DNA from: Lonicera japonica
Lineage: Eukaryota; Streptophyta; Magnoliopsida; Dipsacales; Caprifoliaceae
Length of the DNA: 64,000 bases
Reading direction: 5' to 3'
NCBI GenBank assembly: GCA_021464415.1
Contig: CM038465.1
Coordinates: forward strand, 22,661,839 to 22,725,838
In this document: positions 21,940 to 35,040 of the stretch, piece by piece
Layout: each line of letters begins with the position of its first letter
How positions within the stretch are numbered: the stretch's first letter is position 1
Program-made: the position numbers and the translations under genes
The notes under the pieces: model-generated
Databases searched by the model: none
What the model was told of the DNA's origin: nothing
Seen by the model: only the letters and a program-made list of their open reading frames with translations

Positions 21940-22403
21940 TTAGAAGTGATCATATTTAAATAAATAAGCTTAATTATACACGTTATAATTACATAACATC
22001 ATCTTCTAGTGCTACTATGTGTGTGCTTCTATTTATGTATATATATCTATGGTTTGGATGTGTTGTATCTGTGTTTTCCATTGTCACATAATTATATATC
22101 ATATATCTGACTCTAGTAGACAACTTGGTATTGAACTATATATTGATTAATTGTTGTTAAATATGTCTGGGTTAAATATATCTGGGAGGCACTCGTTCTC
22201 GATCTTCTTGTCAATTTTTACTTCCTAGATAGTATTTCTGATGGGCTATATTAAAAATTTGTCTATTTTGTTAACTAGTTCATCGTTGTCCATATCTCAA
22301 ACATCTAGTACTCACTAAGGAGGCATCGTATTCAAAAGAACAAGTACGATTAATTAAGTATGTAAAATCCTTGTGAAGCTCATTATCTACTACTATCTAT
22401 TGG

Positions 22404-22899
22404 GAGTTATTAACAAATTTTCCCCTTAAAGTTTATCCATTTTTGCACTGTCGTCCATGAAGTTTATTTTGCATAATACCCGTCCTTAAAGTTTGCTCCC
22501 ATTTTCACTTTAGTCCGAAACTCCGCTCGTCGTTAGGTTTTTGGATGAAAAATACCATGTGTGTGCATGTGGGCATTAGGGCCTTCAATGGAACAAAAAT
22601 TATTTAATTTGTTCATTTTTTTCTCTCTACTGTTTTCTACTTCACGTGTCGATTTTTCTTAATTTGGTCTTGAGATAAACATATATGGGAGTATTATAGT
22701 GGCTTATCCATTTTACCCCGCTACAGTGCCCACGTGCAAAGCACATGTTCTTTTCCGTCCAAAAACTTAACAACGTGTAGAATTTCGGACTAAATTGAAA
22801 ATAAAAACAAACTTTAAGAACGAACATTATGCAAAATAAACTTCATGGATAAAAGTACAAAAGAGGGTAAACTTTAAGGAGGTAAATTATTAATAACTC
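22404..22899. mobile_element. Mutator-like MITE 2 (496 bp)
   Basis: Left end gagttattaacaaattttcc and right end ggtaaattattaataactc belong to terminal inverted repeats of about 75 bp that include cttaaagtttaccc, catgaagtttattttgcata and their complements. A perfect 9-bp target duplication atctattgg flanks it (22395-22403 and 22900-22908). The 9-bp duplication and long TIRs indicate the Mutator superfamily. No coding capacity. Confidence 0.9.
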
Positions 22900-22908
22900 A
22901 TCTATTGG

Positions 22909-23818
22909 TATATAGAGATACTAGTCTTTATAAAATAGATACGTATCTATATATAAATGATACGATGAAGTCTCTATGCTAATATATTCTTGTATTAGAT
23001 TCAGTATGTTGTTAAGAGTGCACTATATTTGATAATGATCTAATAGTAGTACAAATTACACAACTTTTTTACTGGCCTCTTTCTTGCCATTTTATTTTTC
23101 GAAATGAGATTACACAATATATCCGACGTTGATTACTATATCACTGCCAGTCTCAACAAAGACAACCTTAGAACAATTAATAGCCATGACTAAGTTTTTG
23201 AAACGATTGAAATTAGTCATCATGTTTTGGAGAATCAAAGCTCCAAATCTCTAAGATAACCTAAATAATTTTAACTTTTGTCATTTGTTAGATTGAAATT
23301 AATATATTGATCTAAAAATTGACGAGTAAGATAGTAATGCTTAATTTTGGACGGAAAAATATTATTCCTCTTCTTTTTTATTTTTTTATGAGAAGAAGGG
23401 GAATAATCAATAGGGATGCCGCACTAGTTGCAGTTTAGTTGATGACACAAGTTGATTCATAGGCTGTGTTATATATTAATATATATATATATATAACTGA
23501 AGGATTACGGAATCTTATATAGAAGGAAAATAATGTACAACCCACCAATCTATCCGGTATTGAATATCCAGTATAGTGTAACATTGCTAGCTTTATATTG
23601 AGTCATCTAACGGGCATATTGCACACACAATTAAAGAGGTGATGAGTATTAGAGGATTTTATGTCTACTTCATTACATCTAAGCATAGCGAGAGAGTGAT
23701 GTGAAAATAATTAAAGCACAACCCCTAAAAACACAAATAATAGCCACGAGTAAGTACCAGTGGCTCGTCCACTTTGGGTTCATGCTAGGCTCAACTGGGA
23801 GCTTTCCTAAGTTGAATT
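22909..23818. repeat. Tandem segmental duplication, unit 1, left part
   Basis: From about 22,975 (tctatgctaatatattcttg) the sequence matches unit 2 starting about 33,975, including ttgtattagattcag, tagtacaaattacacaac, caattaatagccatgactaa, then caatagggatgc (unit 2: 38,467) and catctaacgggcatatt (38,689). Unit 1 lacks CACTA 2, giving a paralogous empty site near 23,400. The last five bases (gaatt) are the left target duplication of copia 1. Confidence 0.75.
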
Positions 23819-25480
23819 TGAAAAAACCTTCAATCTGATTTTATATTCAAAAACAATCTGTTGTATAAAAACTAAAATTCGAAATATGATAACATAAAAA
23901 TTTTAAACACAAATTTCGAATTCCAAACAAGCTGTTTGGTTTGATGAAAATTCTGTAGTAGATCAAAAATTAAAGTTGAATTAGAATGACTATTTTAATA
24001 AGCCTGTGAAGTTCTGAAAGTCTAGTCTAAAACAGAGACAGCAAACCAATCACACAGAACAACAGATTTTAAGGTGGTAAAAACCTACCCAACTGGGATA
24101 GGAAAAATCCACCGAGGCTCCCAACCTCACAACCTAAATCCACTATTAACAAAAAAGTACAAGAAACAGGATGAAAATACTTACAAAGGGTCCTACGCAC
24201 ACCACCAGTGTATCACCGCGTACCTCTGTAGAATTAGCCAGTCACCAACTGAACACCATCCCGATCATCAACCGCAATAGACCAAGGAATTAGGTTGTAC
24301 GAATTGCCTCATAGATGCACATTTACCAAGATCCAAAAATCCCCAAAAACCAACTTAACAATACATATATATCACGTATAAACCAACTTGAACACTCCAA
24401 AATAATTTGTTCAAACTCAATAAAATTCTCAGCAATCTCTTGGACTTCAATCAAAAAATACCAATCTCAAATATAACTTCCAACCAAGAGAAAAACAGTC
24501 CCAATCGAGTATATACACAGTAGATTCAATATCACAAAATACGTAGCCAAGATACTCGGAAAATACACAGCTATGAAACCAACGAAATCAGATTCTAAAC
24601 AAGAAATATAATATCGTATCAAATCTGAAAAACCCCTCTCAAAGTATCAAACGAACCCTAGAAAAAATATACGCAAAATCGCAAACATCTCACCTCGAGT
24701 AAGATAACAATCGCATCAAAATAGAAGAGGAATCACCGATCGTTATACTTCAGAAATTAACCACACTCGAAGAAAAGAAACTAGATGTTTCTAGGGCTTG
24801 AATCTCACAAAGAAGAAGAAAGAGAGTGCTCGGCTATGTGAGGAAAAAATAGAGAGAGAAAGCCGTGTGAGAGAGAAAAAGAAAAGAACAACCGTGTGTT
24901 AGAGAGAGAATGGAAAAATCTGTGTGTCTCTCCTTTTCAATAAACTGAGTCTCTTTAATCAATGGACAAAGAAAAGCAAAAAGTAAAAAAAATATGTGCT
25001 GTCCATTTCTACCAATCTCACAAGGATTGACCAAAACCAACCGTTGATAAAATTAAATCTAAGGCCAAGATTAAACTAAAGAAACACAAACATAATAAAA
25101 GAACACTTAAACTCTCTCAAAATTATATTTTGACAAAAGCAGATATATATATATATATTCAAAACATGTCAAAAATAATACTCAATAAAAATAATATTTA
25201 ATAGATTTAATTTTTTTCTTTTAAAAAACCAAAACCCAAAAATTATAAAAATAGAAATAAGAAAAAAAAAATATTTATGAAAATAATTTTTGGATCATGA
25301 TTCAGTTACCGAAACTGTAGGCGTGCTTTATATCATCGGCGAACGGCTCGGACAACGCAAACGCAGCAACAAGAACTTCAAGCGGATCAACACTGGCGAA
25401 TGCGATAAAACTAGATGCAAAAAATTCTATCTCGAAATGAACAATAATTGAAAACCCATTGACCAACCCTAGGCCTTTCA
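23819..25480 (-). repeat. 3' LTR of copia 1 (1,662 bp)
   Basis: On the minus strand it runs TGAAAGGCCTAGGGTTGGTC ... AAGGTTTTTTCA, with 5-bp inverted ends (TGAAA/TTTCA). It differs from the 5' LTR at four substitutions I could find (near 24030, 24304, 25091 and 25415), lacks a 17-bp duplication present in the other copy, and has a slightly longer AT run at 25143. Confidence 0.95.
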
Positions 25481-25910
25481 ATCTCCCCCATTGGACATTT
25501 CGAGACAAAACTAAAAAGACAAGCTTAAACCAGCGCACTTGCTGTAAGCTCTCATCCTAACCTATCTTACAATCAAAAACATCATTCTATCTACCCCACA
25601 ACTCAGAATGAAAAATACAGAACTCAATCTAAAACAATAATACCAATCCTAAAGATTATTCCTGCAAAACAGAAGTAGCAGACAACATTAGTAATAGTTA
25701 ACAAAAAAAATTGCATTGGCTGCACTGCACTGCACTTTAAAAACTCAGAATTTAACAATCATTCATTAAGCTCTTAATCTGAGTATAAAGTTCAATCTCA
25801 AGTATAAAGTTTATTCAATCCCAAAAGATAAGATATTAGAAATTATGAACTGAACTGTTGACCTCTCTTACCTCTCCCCCATTTTGTCTCAAATGAACAA
25901 GGGGTAAAGT
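25481..25910 (-). other. 3' untranslated region and polypurine tract of copia 1
   Basis: Between the pol stop and the 3' LTR there are about 430 bp without a frame. The minus-strand polypurine tract CCAATGGGGGAGAT abuts the LTR (25481-25494). There is no envelope-like ORF, which some SIRE elements carry. Confidence 0.8.
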
Positions 25911-28900
25911 CTACCTGTTCACACTAACAGAACAAACTCCAATAGCCGTCTTTAGCTTTTGAAATCTGTCATAGTCTAGAGGTTTCGTAAACAAATCTGC
26001 AAGCTGCAACTTAGTATCAAGATATTCAATATGTATAATCTTTCTTTCAACCAAATCTCGAATGAAATGATGCCTAATATCAATGTGTTTAGTGCGTGAG
26101 TGCTGGACAGGATTCTTAGCAATATTTATAGCACTCAAATTATCACAAAACACAATCATTGGTCCTTGTTGAATATTATAATCACTGACCATCTGTTTCA
26201 GCCAAAGTAACTGAGAACAACAATTTCCAGCCGAAATATACTCAGCTTCAGCAGTAGATAAAGAAATACAATTCTGCTTTTTAGAAAACCACCCAACAAG
26301 GTTATTACCAACATAAAAACAACACCCAGAAGTACTTTTTCTATCATCTGAGCATCCAGCCCAGTCAGCATCACAATAACTAACTATATTGCTATTAGTG
26401 TCATATGTGTACCAAATTCCCAAAGATAAAGTGCCATTAACATAACGTATAATCCTTTTCACAGCTGTTAAATGACTCTCTCTAGGTTCAGATTGAAATC
26501 TAGCACAAACACAAACACTAAAAAGAAGATCAGGTCGACTAGCAGTGAGATAGAAAAGACTACCAATCATACTTCTATAAAGAGTAACATCAATTATTTT
26601 TCCAGCATTATCTTTTCCTAGCTTAGTAGAAGTACTAATTGGAGTTTTAGCATGCTTAGAATTGTCTAGGCCAAACTTCTTTACAAGATCTTTTGCATAC
26701 TTTGTTTGCGATATAAAAATACCATTATCATGCTGTTTAATTTGCAAACCAAGAAAGAAAGTTAATTCTCCCATCATACTCATTTCAAACTCACTTTGCA
26801 TTAATTTTGCAAAGTTCTTCGCATGCAAATCAGAAGTTGAACCAAACACAATATCATCAACGTATACCTGAGCAATTACAATAATTGTATTCTCCCTTTT
26901 AACAAATAATGTTTGATCTGATCCTCCTCTAGCAAAACCTTTAGACACCAAAAAAGATGTTAGTCTTTCATACCAGGCTCGTGGAGCCTATTTCAAACCA
27001 TATAAAGCCTTTTTAAGTCTATAAACATAATCTGGTTTTTGAGAATCAATAAATCCTTTAGGCTGTTCCACATATACTTCCTCAGCCAATATACCATTTA
27101 AAAAGGCAGATTTAACATCCATTTGATATAGTCTAAAGTGTAGAAAACATGCCATAGCAAGTAATAAACGAACAGATTCAAGTCTAGCAACAGGTGCAAA
27201 TGTTTCATGAACATCTATTCCTTCTATTTGATTATATCCCTGTGCTACCAATCTAGCTTTATTACGAACTATATTTCCAGATTCATCACATTTGTTTTTA
27301 TACACCCATTTCGTACCAATGACATTAGTATGAGTAGGACGAGGTACAAGATACCACACATCATGTCTAATGAACTGATTTAACTCTTCCTGCATGGCTT
27401 CTATCCAATTTTCATCTTGTAGAGCTTCATTTATATTTTTTGGCTCAAATAATGAAACAAAACATGAAAATTGCGCTGTGTGTTTCTTAACTCTTGATCT
27501 AGTTATCATAGGAGCATCAATATCACCAATAACATTTTTCTCAGGATGCCTATTACGAATGTAGTTAGGAGCAGATAATCTCACTTCTGAATCTGTGATT
27601 TTTGAAGATTCTTGTGATTCTGAAAAATTCTCAGTTTGTACTGAAATTTTAGGATCACTTAAATTTTCATTTGTATTTGATTTTTCAGAATCAGATTCCA
27701 CAATTTCAAAAATTGTAGTGTCTCCAAGAATTCCAGTTTGAGAAGCATTAGAAACAGTAGTATCATTAACAACTACATTGGCAGATTCCATGACAGATTT
27801 AGTACGCAAATTGTAAACTCTATATGCCCTACTATTCATGGAATATCCTAAGAAAATAGCTTTATCTCCACGTGTATCAAATTTTTCTAGATGCTCTCTA
27901 TCTCTACACACATAGCAAAGACTACCAAATACACGAAGATATTTCAAGTTAGGCTTTTTACCATACCACAGTTCATAGGCAGTTTTATCAGTTTTGGGTC
28001 GAAGATATACTCTATTTATCAAATGACAAGATGTTCTCACAGCTTCTACCCAAAATTGTTTTGAGAGTTGTTTAGAGTGTAACATTACCCTTGCCATGTT
28101 TTGAATTGTTCGGTTCTTCCTCTCGACGACACCATTCTGTTGCGGTGTTTTCGGGGCCGAGAATTCATGAACAATCCCATTTCCTGCACAATACTCAACA
28201 ACACCAGTATCAATAAATTCACCTCCTCTATCACTTCGTATATTAGTTATGGTTGAATCTTTCTCATTTTGAATCCTTTGAAAAATATTATGAAAATGAG
28301 AAAATGTTTCAGATTTTTCTTTAAGAAAAGAAACCCAAGTAAACCTTGTAAAATCGTCAACCATTACTAATATATAAGATTTACCACATAGACTAACAGT
28401 TCTCGAAGGTCCCATTAAATCCATGTGTAACAACTCAAGAGGCTGTGAACTCATAACATCTTTTACTTTCTTGTGTTGAGTTTTAGTTTGTTTACCCACT
28501 TGACAAGAGTCACAAACAACATCTCTTACTCTTCCCAATTTGGGAACACCTTTTACAAGTTCTTTTGTAGTGATATGACTTAGGTCTTGATAATTGATAT
28601 GACCCAATCTTTGGTGCCAAAGATTTGTATTATCAAGTTGAGTCAGTTTGCATGACTGGAAAGAGACATCATGTATAACTCCATAGCAATTATCCATCGT
28701 TCTATTTCCAGTTAGTACGCATTGTCCTTTTGAGTTTAAAATCTTGCAATTTTCTTTTGAAAATAGGACAGTATGCTCAGTATCACAGAACTGACTTATA
28801 CTCAATAAGTTTGCCTTAAGACCCTCAACAAGAAGAACATTTTCTAATATAGGTAAACCCGGTGTTTGAACAGTGCCTTTTCCAATTATTTTAGAATTTT

Positions 28901-31100
28901 TTCCATCACCAAAAGTAACATTTCCACCTTGAAATTCTTTTAAACTTGTGAAAATATTTTTGTCTCCGCTCATATGCCTAGAGCAGCCACTGTCCAAATA
29001 CCATTGAGATGAATGTTCTACAGCTTTTAATGCTGTTAAAACAACATTACATTTCAGCTGAGGTCTCAGTTCATCTTTTCTAACCCAAATGGATTTTAAT
29101 TTTTTAGGAAAATTCTGTTTTGATCCATTTGAATTAGAATGATGAAACTTAGACTTTCTTTTAGACTTGTTCTTCTTTTTCTTAAAATAACTTGCATAAG
29201 TATCCTTATAATTAGGATAACCTTCGTACCTGCGCTTTTCATGGTTATTAAAAGATCTATCATTGTATTTTTGTCCTGAAAAAACACAGTTAGACATAGT
29301 ATGGCCAAAACAGTCACAATAAACACAATATGGGCTTAAATTTTGACTGTTCCACTGCTGGAACACCATTTTATTACTGCTGCCAGCCTTTTGTACAAGA
29401 GGAATTTTTTGCGATTCATGGGTATTTGAAGATTTAACAAAAATTGTTTTGGATAATTGAGAAGATTCAACTTTTTGGACAGTTTTGAAACCAATTCCAG
29501 CTTTGTTACTTCCTAATTGTCCCACGGATAAAATAGTATCAAGATTTTCCTTTCCTTTTTCAAAACTTTTGACTCTTTTGGATAACTCTACAAAATCTTG
29601 TTTTATTTGCTCATATTCCTGCATAGAAGCTTTATATTTCTTTTCTAAAACAAGGTTTGTTTCTTCCAAAAACTTGATTTTATTTTGAAAATCTTGTCTT
29701 TCTTGTTCAAAAGCTTGACATTGCAAAAGGGATTCCTCAGCATTGGTTTTTATATGAGAATTGAGTGTCTCAATCTTGGCATTTAATTTATCAACAGTGC
29801 TGCCAAGTTTTAGACACTTCTTGATGGATGATGTATACATTTTCTTGTAGTTTAACACATCACCACCTTCACTTTCACTTCCCTCAGTCATACTAGAGTC
29901 AGAATCAGCACTATTCTCACTAACAATGCTAGTAAAGGCAATATAGTTTGCAAAAGTATCACAATTATCATCAGAATCATCATCAAACATAGCATCATTA
30001 GTATTATCTAAATCATCATTCCAAGTTTGAGTAATGTGAGCTTTATTCTGGTTATTCATGCGTGTAGGGCAATTGTTAGCATAATGACCATACTTTTTGC
30101 ACTTCCTACATTGAATATGACTAAGGTCTCTCCCAGAAGTTTGTCCATTCTGATTCTGATTTCCCTGACTTGTCTTATTATTATTAGAAAAGCCATTTCC
30201 AAAAACATTTTTATTATGAGGAAAATTGTTGTTGGAAAATTGAGACCTACCTTGTTTTGCAGCATATGTATTTCTAAACTTCACAATTTTCTTAAATTGC
30301 TTAGATAACAAGGCTATTTGTTTATCAATAGATTCCAAATCAACACTTCCATTTTCAGAAATATAGCCTTCAAAATCAGTTTCAAGAGAAGTATTGAAAG
30401 TAATAGAAGTATCAGTTGTAACTGTTTTGTACTTGTTCCTTTGAGATTTTTTCATATCAAGTTCCATTTCAAAGATTCTTAGCTTACTAGACAAAATCTC
30501 AGGAGACAAAGTGTTTAAATCATTTGACTCTTCTATCGCATACTTCTTTGGTTCAAAACGATCAGTCAAGGATCTAAGGATTTTCATTACAATTTCAGAA
30601 TCAGAATGTCTAACTCCATTGGAAGCAAGCTTATTCACAATATCAGTCAACTTCAAGTAAAAGTCATCAAACTTCTTATTATCTTCCATAACTAAGGAAT
30701 TGTATTGATTTAGTAGCATTTGAAGTTTAGACTTCTTTACTTTATCATCACCCTCATGGGCACAAATTAAAGTATCCCAGGCTTCCTTAGAAGTCTTACA
30801 AGTTGAGATCCTTTTGAACTCGGTTTCACCCACAGCCATAAATATGGCATTCTTTCCCTTGCTATTAAATTGGGATATAGATTTTTCATTCGCAGTCCAC
30901 TCGGACATGGGTTTAGAAACTACAGAAGTGACTTCACCTTGAGTCACAGTTTTCACAGGAGGGGTGTATCCCTCTTCTACCATACACCAAACTTCATCAC
31001 CCAAGGCTTGAAGAAAAGCAGTCATCCTAACTTTCCAATACGGAAAGTTATTTCCATCAAAAGTAGGTGGAGTAGTCAAACTACCTTTGTTAAAATCCAT
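25911..31100 (-). pseudogene. Copia 1 Gag-Pol polyprotein, one in-frame amber stop
   Basis: A single frame of 1,730 codons from ATG 31100 (MDFNKGSLTTPPTFDGNNFP) is interrupted only by TAG at 26988-26990, in the conserved reverse-transcriptase motif KKALYGLKQAPRAW where the Gln codon CAG would be expected (one C-to-T change). Domains in order: gag (about 1-345) with zinc knuckle CRKCKKYGHYANNC (331-344), coiled coil (415-510), second knuckle-like CVYCDCFGHTMSNC (592-605), aspartic protease DSG (703-705), integrase zinc region from LWHQRLGH, integrase D894, D957, E993 (DD35E spacing), reverse transcriptase starting near 1220 with YVDD after the stop, and RNase H (CDADWAGC, AEAEY). The frame has no other break, so the copy may have died very recently or depend on readthrough. 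Confidence 0.95.
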
Positions 31101-31186
31101 TTCAATGAATAAAATCAGATTTGAGTAGGATCTTTAATCAAAGATTTGTAAATCCTTTTGAAATAGACACTTCCTCTGATACCAAT
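31101..31186 (-). promoter_or_regulatory. Copia 1 leader with primer-binding site
   Basis: The minus strand just inside the 5' LTR reads ATTGGTATCAGAGGAAGTG (31185 downwards); TGGTATCAGAG is complementary to the 3' end of initiator-Met tRNA, the usual primer of Ty1/copia reverse transcription. The gag ATG follows about 85 bp further on. Confidence 0.9.
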
Positions 31187-32863
31187 TGAAAAAACCTTCA
31201 ATCTGATTTTATATTCAAAAACAATCTGTTGTATAAAAACTAAAATTCGAAATATGATAACATAAAAATTTTAAACACAAATTTCGAATTCCAAACAAGC
31301 TGTTTGGTTTGATGAAAATTCTGTAGTAGATCAAAAATTAAAGTTGAATTAGAATGACTATTTTAATAAGCCTGTGAAGTTCTGAAAGTCTAGTCTAAAA
31401 CAGAGATAGCAAACCAATCACACAGAACAATCAATCACACAGAACAACAGATTTTAAGGTGGTAAAAACCTACCCAACTGGGATAGGAAAAATCCACCGA
31501 GGCTCCCAACCTCACAACCTAAATCCACTATTAACAAAAAAGTACAAGAAACAGGATGAAAATACTTACAAAGGGTCCTACGCACACCACCAGTGTATCA
31601 CCGCGTACCTCTGTAGAATTAGCCAGTCACCAACTGAACACCATCCCGATCATCAACCGCAATAGACCAAGGAATTAGGTTGTACGAATCGCCTCATAGA
31701 TGCACATTTACCAAGATCCAAAAATCCCCAAAAACCAACTTAACAATACATATATATCACGTATAAACCAACTTGAACACTCCAAAATAATTTGTTCAAA
31801 CTCAATAAAATTCTCAGCAATCTCTTGGACTTCAATCAAAAAATACCAATCTCAAATATAACTTCCAACCAAGAGAAAAACAGTCCCAATCGAGTATATA
31901 CACAGTAGATTCAATATCACAAAATACGTAGCCAAGATACTCGGAAAATACACAGCTATGAAACCAACGAAATCAGATTCTAAACAAGAAATATAATATC
32001 GTATCAAATCTGAAAAACCCCTCTCAAAGTATCAAACGAACCCTAGAAAAAATATACGCAAAATCGCAAACATCTCACCTCGAGTAAGATAACAATCGCA
32101 TCAAAATAGAAGAGGAATCACCGATCGTTATACTTCAGAAATTAACCACACTCGAAGAAAAGAAACTAGATGTTTCTAGGGCTTGAATCTCACAAAGAAG
32201 AAGAAAGAGAGTGCTCGGCTATGTGAGGAAAAAATAGAGAGAGAAAGCCGTGTGAGAGAGAAAAAGAAAAGAACAACCGTGTGTTAGAGAGAGAATGGAA
32301 AAATCTGTGTGTCTCTCCTTTTCAATAAACTGAGTCTCTTTAATCAATGGACAAAGAAAAGCAAAAAGTAAAAAAAATATGTGCTGTCCATTTCTACCAA
32401 TCTCACAAGGATTGACCAAAACCAACCGTTGATAAAATTAAATCTAAGGCCAAGATTAAACTAAAGAAACACAAAAATAATAAAAGAACACTTAAACTCT
32501 CTCAAAATTATATTTTGACAAAAGCAGATATATATATATATTCAAAACATGTCAAAAATAATACTCAATAAAAATAATATTTAATAGATTTAATTTTTTT
32601 CTTTTAAAAAACCAAAACCCAAAAATTATAAAAATAGAAATAAGAAAAAAAAAATATTTATGAAAATAATTTTTGGATCATGATTCAGTTACCGAAACTG
32701 TAGGCGTGCTTTATATCATCGGCGAACGGCTCGGACAACGCAAACGCAGCAACAAGAACTTCAAGCGGATCAACACTGGCGAATGCGATAAAACTAGACG
32801 CAAAAAATTCTATCTCGAAATGAACAATAATTGAAAACCCATTGACCAACCCTAGGCCTTTCA
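31187..32863 (-). repeat. 5' LTR of copia 1 (1,677 bp)
   Basis: Nearly identical to 23819-25480. The extra length comes mainly from a 17-bp direct duplication around 31418-31447 (caatcacacagaacaa repeated). It contains the promoter for the element on the minus strand. Confidence 0.95.
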
Positions 32864-34355
32864 GAATTCTAGCAATGAAAAATTTGTTGTGCCTAGCGGT
32901 AGGCATCAACTGCAAACGGAAATTAGTTGAAACACGCGAAAACTTATCCAAACACCACATGGAGATGAACCCTCAAATGAAAAAAAAAAGTGTTTAATTG
33001 CGTATGTCATTGGGACATTCTTTAATAGGAAAGCATCCGCTCCATATTAACCAAGTTACTAGTGGTGACTTTGGAAATGTTGAAAGAATTATTGGTAATT
33101 TCCCTTCTAACATAACTTCCTGCTTTACAAGGAAATTGAATTTATAGAATAACAAGCTATATATAATGGGTTACTAATTAATTAAGTACAATCCTCATCA
33201 TATAGTAATCATAAAATGAAATGTGGATCCTCTCTCTGATTTGGGCTATAATAGAGCTGGTTGTGACAATTACGTGAACAAAAAAAGATATATATGATTT
33301 TAGAGGTTGAACAAGCAAGGCATGCTGGCAACTGGTGTTGAAGCAAAGAGAGGAATCATCTTTTTCTCTATCTAGGAAAAAGAGAAAACCAAAGAAGAGA
33401 AAATGTTGCTTACCACATTAATAATAAACATCACCATTATAATAGATTGATAATCATAAAAGTGTGAATGAGTTAAAATGTAATCTACTTTATTTGATAT
33501 TTTGGTTAGAAATATCTCTTATATTAAAAAATTAATTATACTCTTGTATAGGAATCTTTTTTCTTGTTGGTTTCGTATTGTCTTTTTTTAATTTTGTTTT
33601 GGCTTTGCGCAATTCTAGACCCATTAGATTTATTCTATATAAATAGAACTCTTGTCATAGGTTTTTATAAGAATTGTATAGTATTGTTTTATAGGTAAAT
33701 TACATAGTATATTTGAGAGATATTATTGAGCACTTTAATTGGCAGTCAGGGTTTGTTTTGCGGTTGTACTTAGTATTGATCTTCATCAATAATGGGTATC
33801 ACCCGGTGGATTAGTGGTGGCCTTGCGAATACCACCTACTTCATTTTTGCAACCAAATGATCAAACTAGATGATTCAAGAACTAAGCAATTTTAAATTGT
33901 CTAATTCATAAATTGGAGGACAATCAAATGAGCTTATGTAAATTGTAGGAGAATCAAATGGGCTATAAGTCTTGCTCTATGTATGCTAATTAATAGATTC
34001 TTGTATTAGATTCAGATTGTATGTTGTTAAGATAGCACTGTATTTGATGGTGATCTGACTGTAGTACAAATTACACAACCTTTAATTTTTACAGGCTTTT
34101 CTTTCTTGCAATTTTAAGTTTCAGAACTTTGTTGAGTTTCAAGTTTATATAGATTATACAATGAATCCGACGCTTATTATATACTATCTCATTGCAATTC
34201 ACAGCTAAGACAACCCTAAACCAATTAATAGTCATGAGTCTCATGACTAAGTTTTTGAAACCTAGTAAAATATTAAAACTTTATTTGGGACATAAAAATT
34301 TTACTCCTTTTTTTTTTTTGCTGGCAGGGGGGGGGGGTTGGAGTAGGGGGAGGAG
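32864..34355. repeat. Tandem duplication: unit 1 right part and start of unit 2
   Basis: After the GAATT duplication, 32,990-33,560 matches unit 2 at 38,840-39,500 (ctttacaaggaaattgaatt, atcatctttttctctatctagg, taaaagtgtgaatga). From about 33,975 unit 2 begins with a repeat of 22,975 onward. A TATA-like ctatataaatagaac and a word gggtatcacccggtggatta near 33,790 look retroelement-derived. A poly-T/poly-G run (34309-34337) precedes CACTA 2. No gene. Confidence 0.7.
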
Positions 34356-34375
34356 CACTACACCAGAATGGCCCT

Positions 34376-34700
34376 TTTGTAACGGATATAATCCGTTAGA
34401 GAAAATGTTTCTAACACACAAAATCCGTTAGTATTTAGGTGTGGGAAACACTTTAGTAACGGATATATCCGTTACTAAAATTAGCCAAAATCTGTTGCAA
34501 AAAATAATTTTGTAACGGACTAAATACATTACTAATCCGTTACTTATACTAATTTTAGTAACGGATTTAATCCGTTAAAAATACTAAACAACCATTGCAA
34601 TGGCACGCAAAAGTAATTAAATCTTTAATGATTTGTAACGGAATAAAACCGTTGCTGATGAAAAAACTGTTGCATATTTGTAACGGCTTAAAGCCGTTAC
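34376..34700. repeat. CACTA 2 left subterminal repeats (TAACGGAT palindromes)
   Basis: About eight copies of taacgga(t) and its complement pair into palindromes, for example TAACGGATATAATCCGTTA at 34380-34398 and TAACGGATATATCCGTTA at 34457-34474, with further ones near 34493-34700. Confidence 0.9.
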
Positions 34701-35014
34701 AAAGTGTAAATTAATTAAAAAAAGTATTCTTTTATATTTTTGTCCATAATCCCTATACAAAACAATAAAAATTCAATTAGCTATAAATGCAACTATTTTT
34801 TAGCAGCACAATTTTTGAGCACAATACAAATTCCCATATAATGATCAAATGGCATCATACAAACACGTCTGTCCATACAATTAATACATTGCAAATGAAG
34901 CTCAAAGTTAAATTGCAAAGTACTTACATAAAAGAGGGTTTCACACTTTTCAACACACAAACATAAGGTGGTGATCCCTTCATATATTATTAACTAATTT
35001 CAACTATTTACTTG

Positions 35015-35040
35015 GGAGAGAGAGAGAGAGAGAGAGAGAG
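35015..35040. repeat. (GA)n microsatellite
   Basis: About 13 GA units inside CACTA 2. Confidence 0.95.

Larger units (their letters stand above)
20736..22403. other. Non-coding region with inverted repeat and a degenerate ORF
   Basis: Contains an open frame of 77 codons continuing from copy 2 (20732-20965; IYTTFIGPQVIPLSTLNLFP) with no recognised domain, an inverted repeat at 21119-21153, and a 108-codon frame (21613-21939). Nothing else is identified. Confidence 0.4.
23819..32863 (-). mobile_element. Copia element 1, complete, young (9,045 bp)
   Basis: Two near-identical LTRs (23819-25480 and 31187-32863) enclose a gag-pol frame on the minus strand. A perfect 5-bp target duplication GAATT flanks it (23814-23818, 32864-32868). 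Adjacent to the 5' LTR (right side) the minus strand reads ATTGGTATCAGAGGAAGTG, the initiator-Met tRNA primer site; next to the 3' LTR it reads AATGGGGGAGAT, a polypurine tract. The CSRHMSGDKNIF protease context, long LTRs and gag with coiled coil suggest the SIRE/Maximus lineage (memory-based). By eye the LTRs differ by four substitutions and two indels. Its only visible coding defect is one TAG. Confidence 0.95.

Noticed and set aside
24074..24280. 68-codon frames duplicated at 24074, 31459, 24834 and 32219
   Set aside because: They lie in the two copia 1 LTRs, so they recur because the LTRs are repeated, not because they are genes.
25481..25910. Envelope-like ORF downstream of copia 1 pol, as in some SIRE elements
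   Set aside because: Only about 430 bp separate pol and LTR, with no open frame of useful length.
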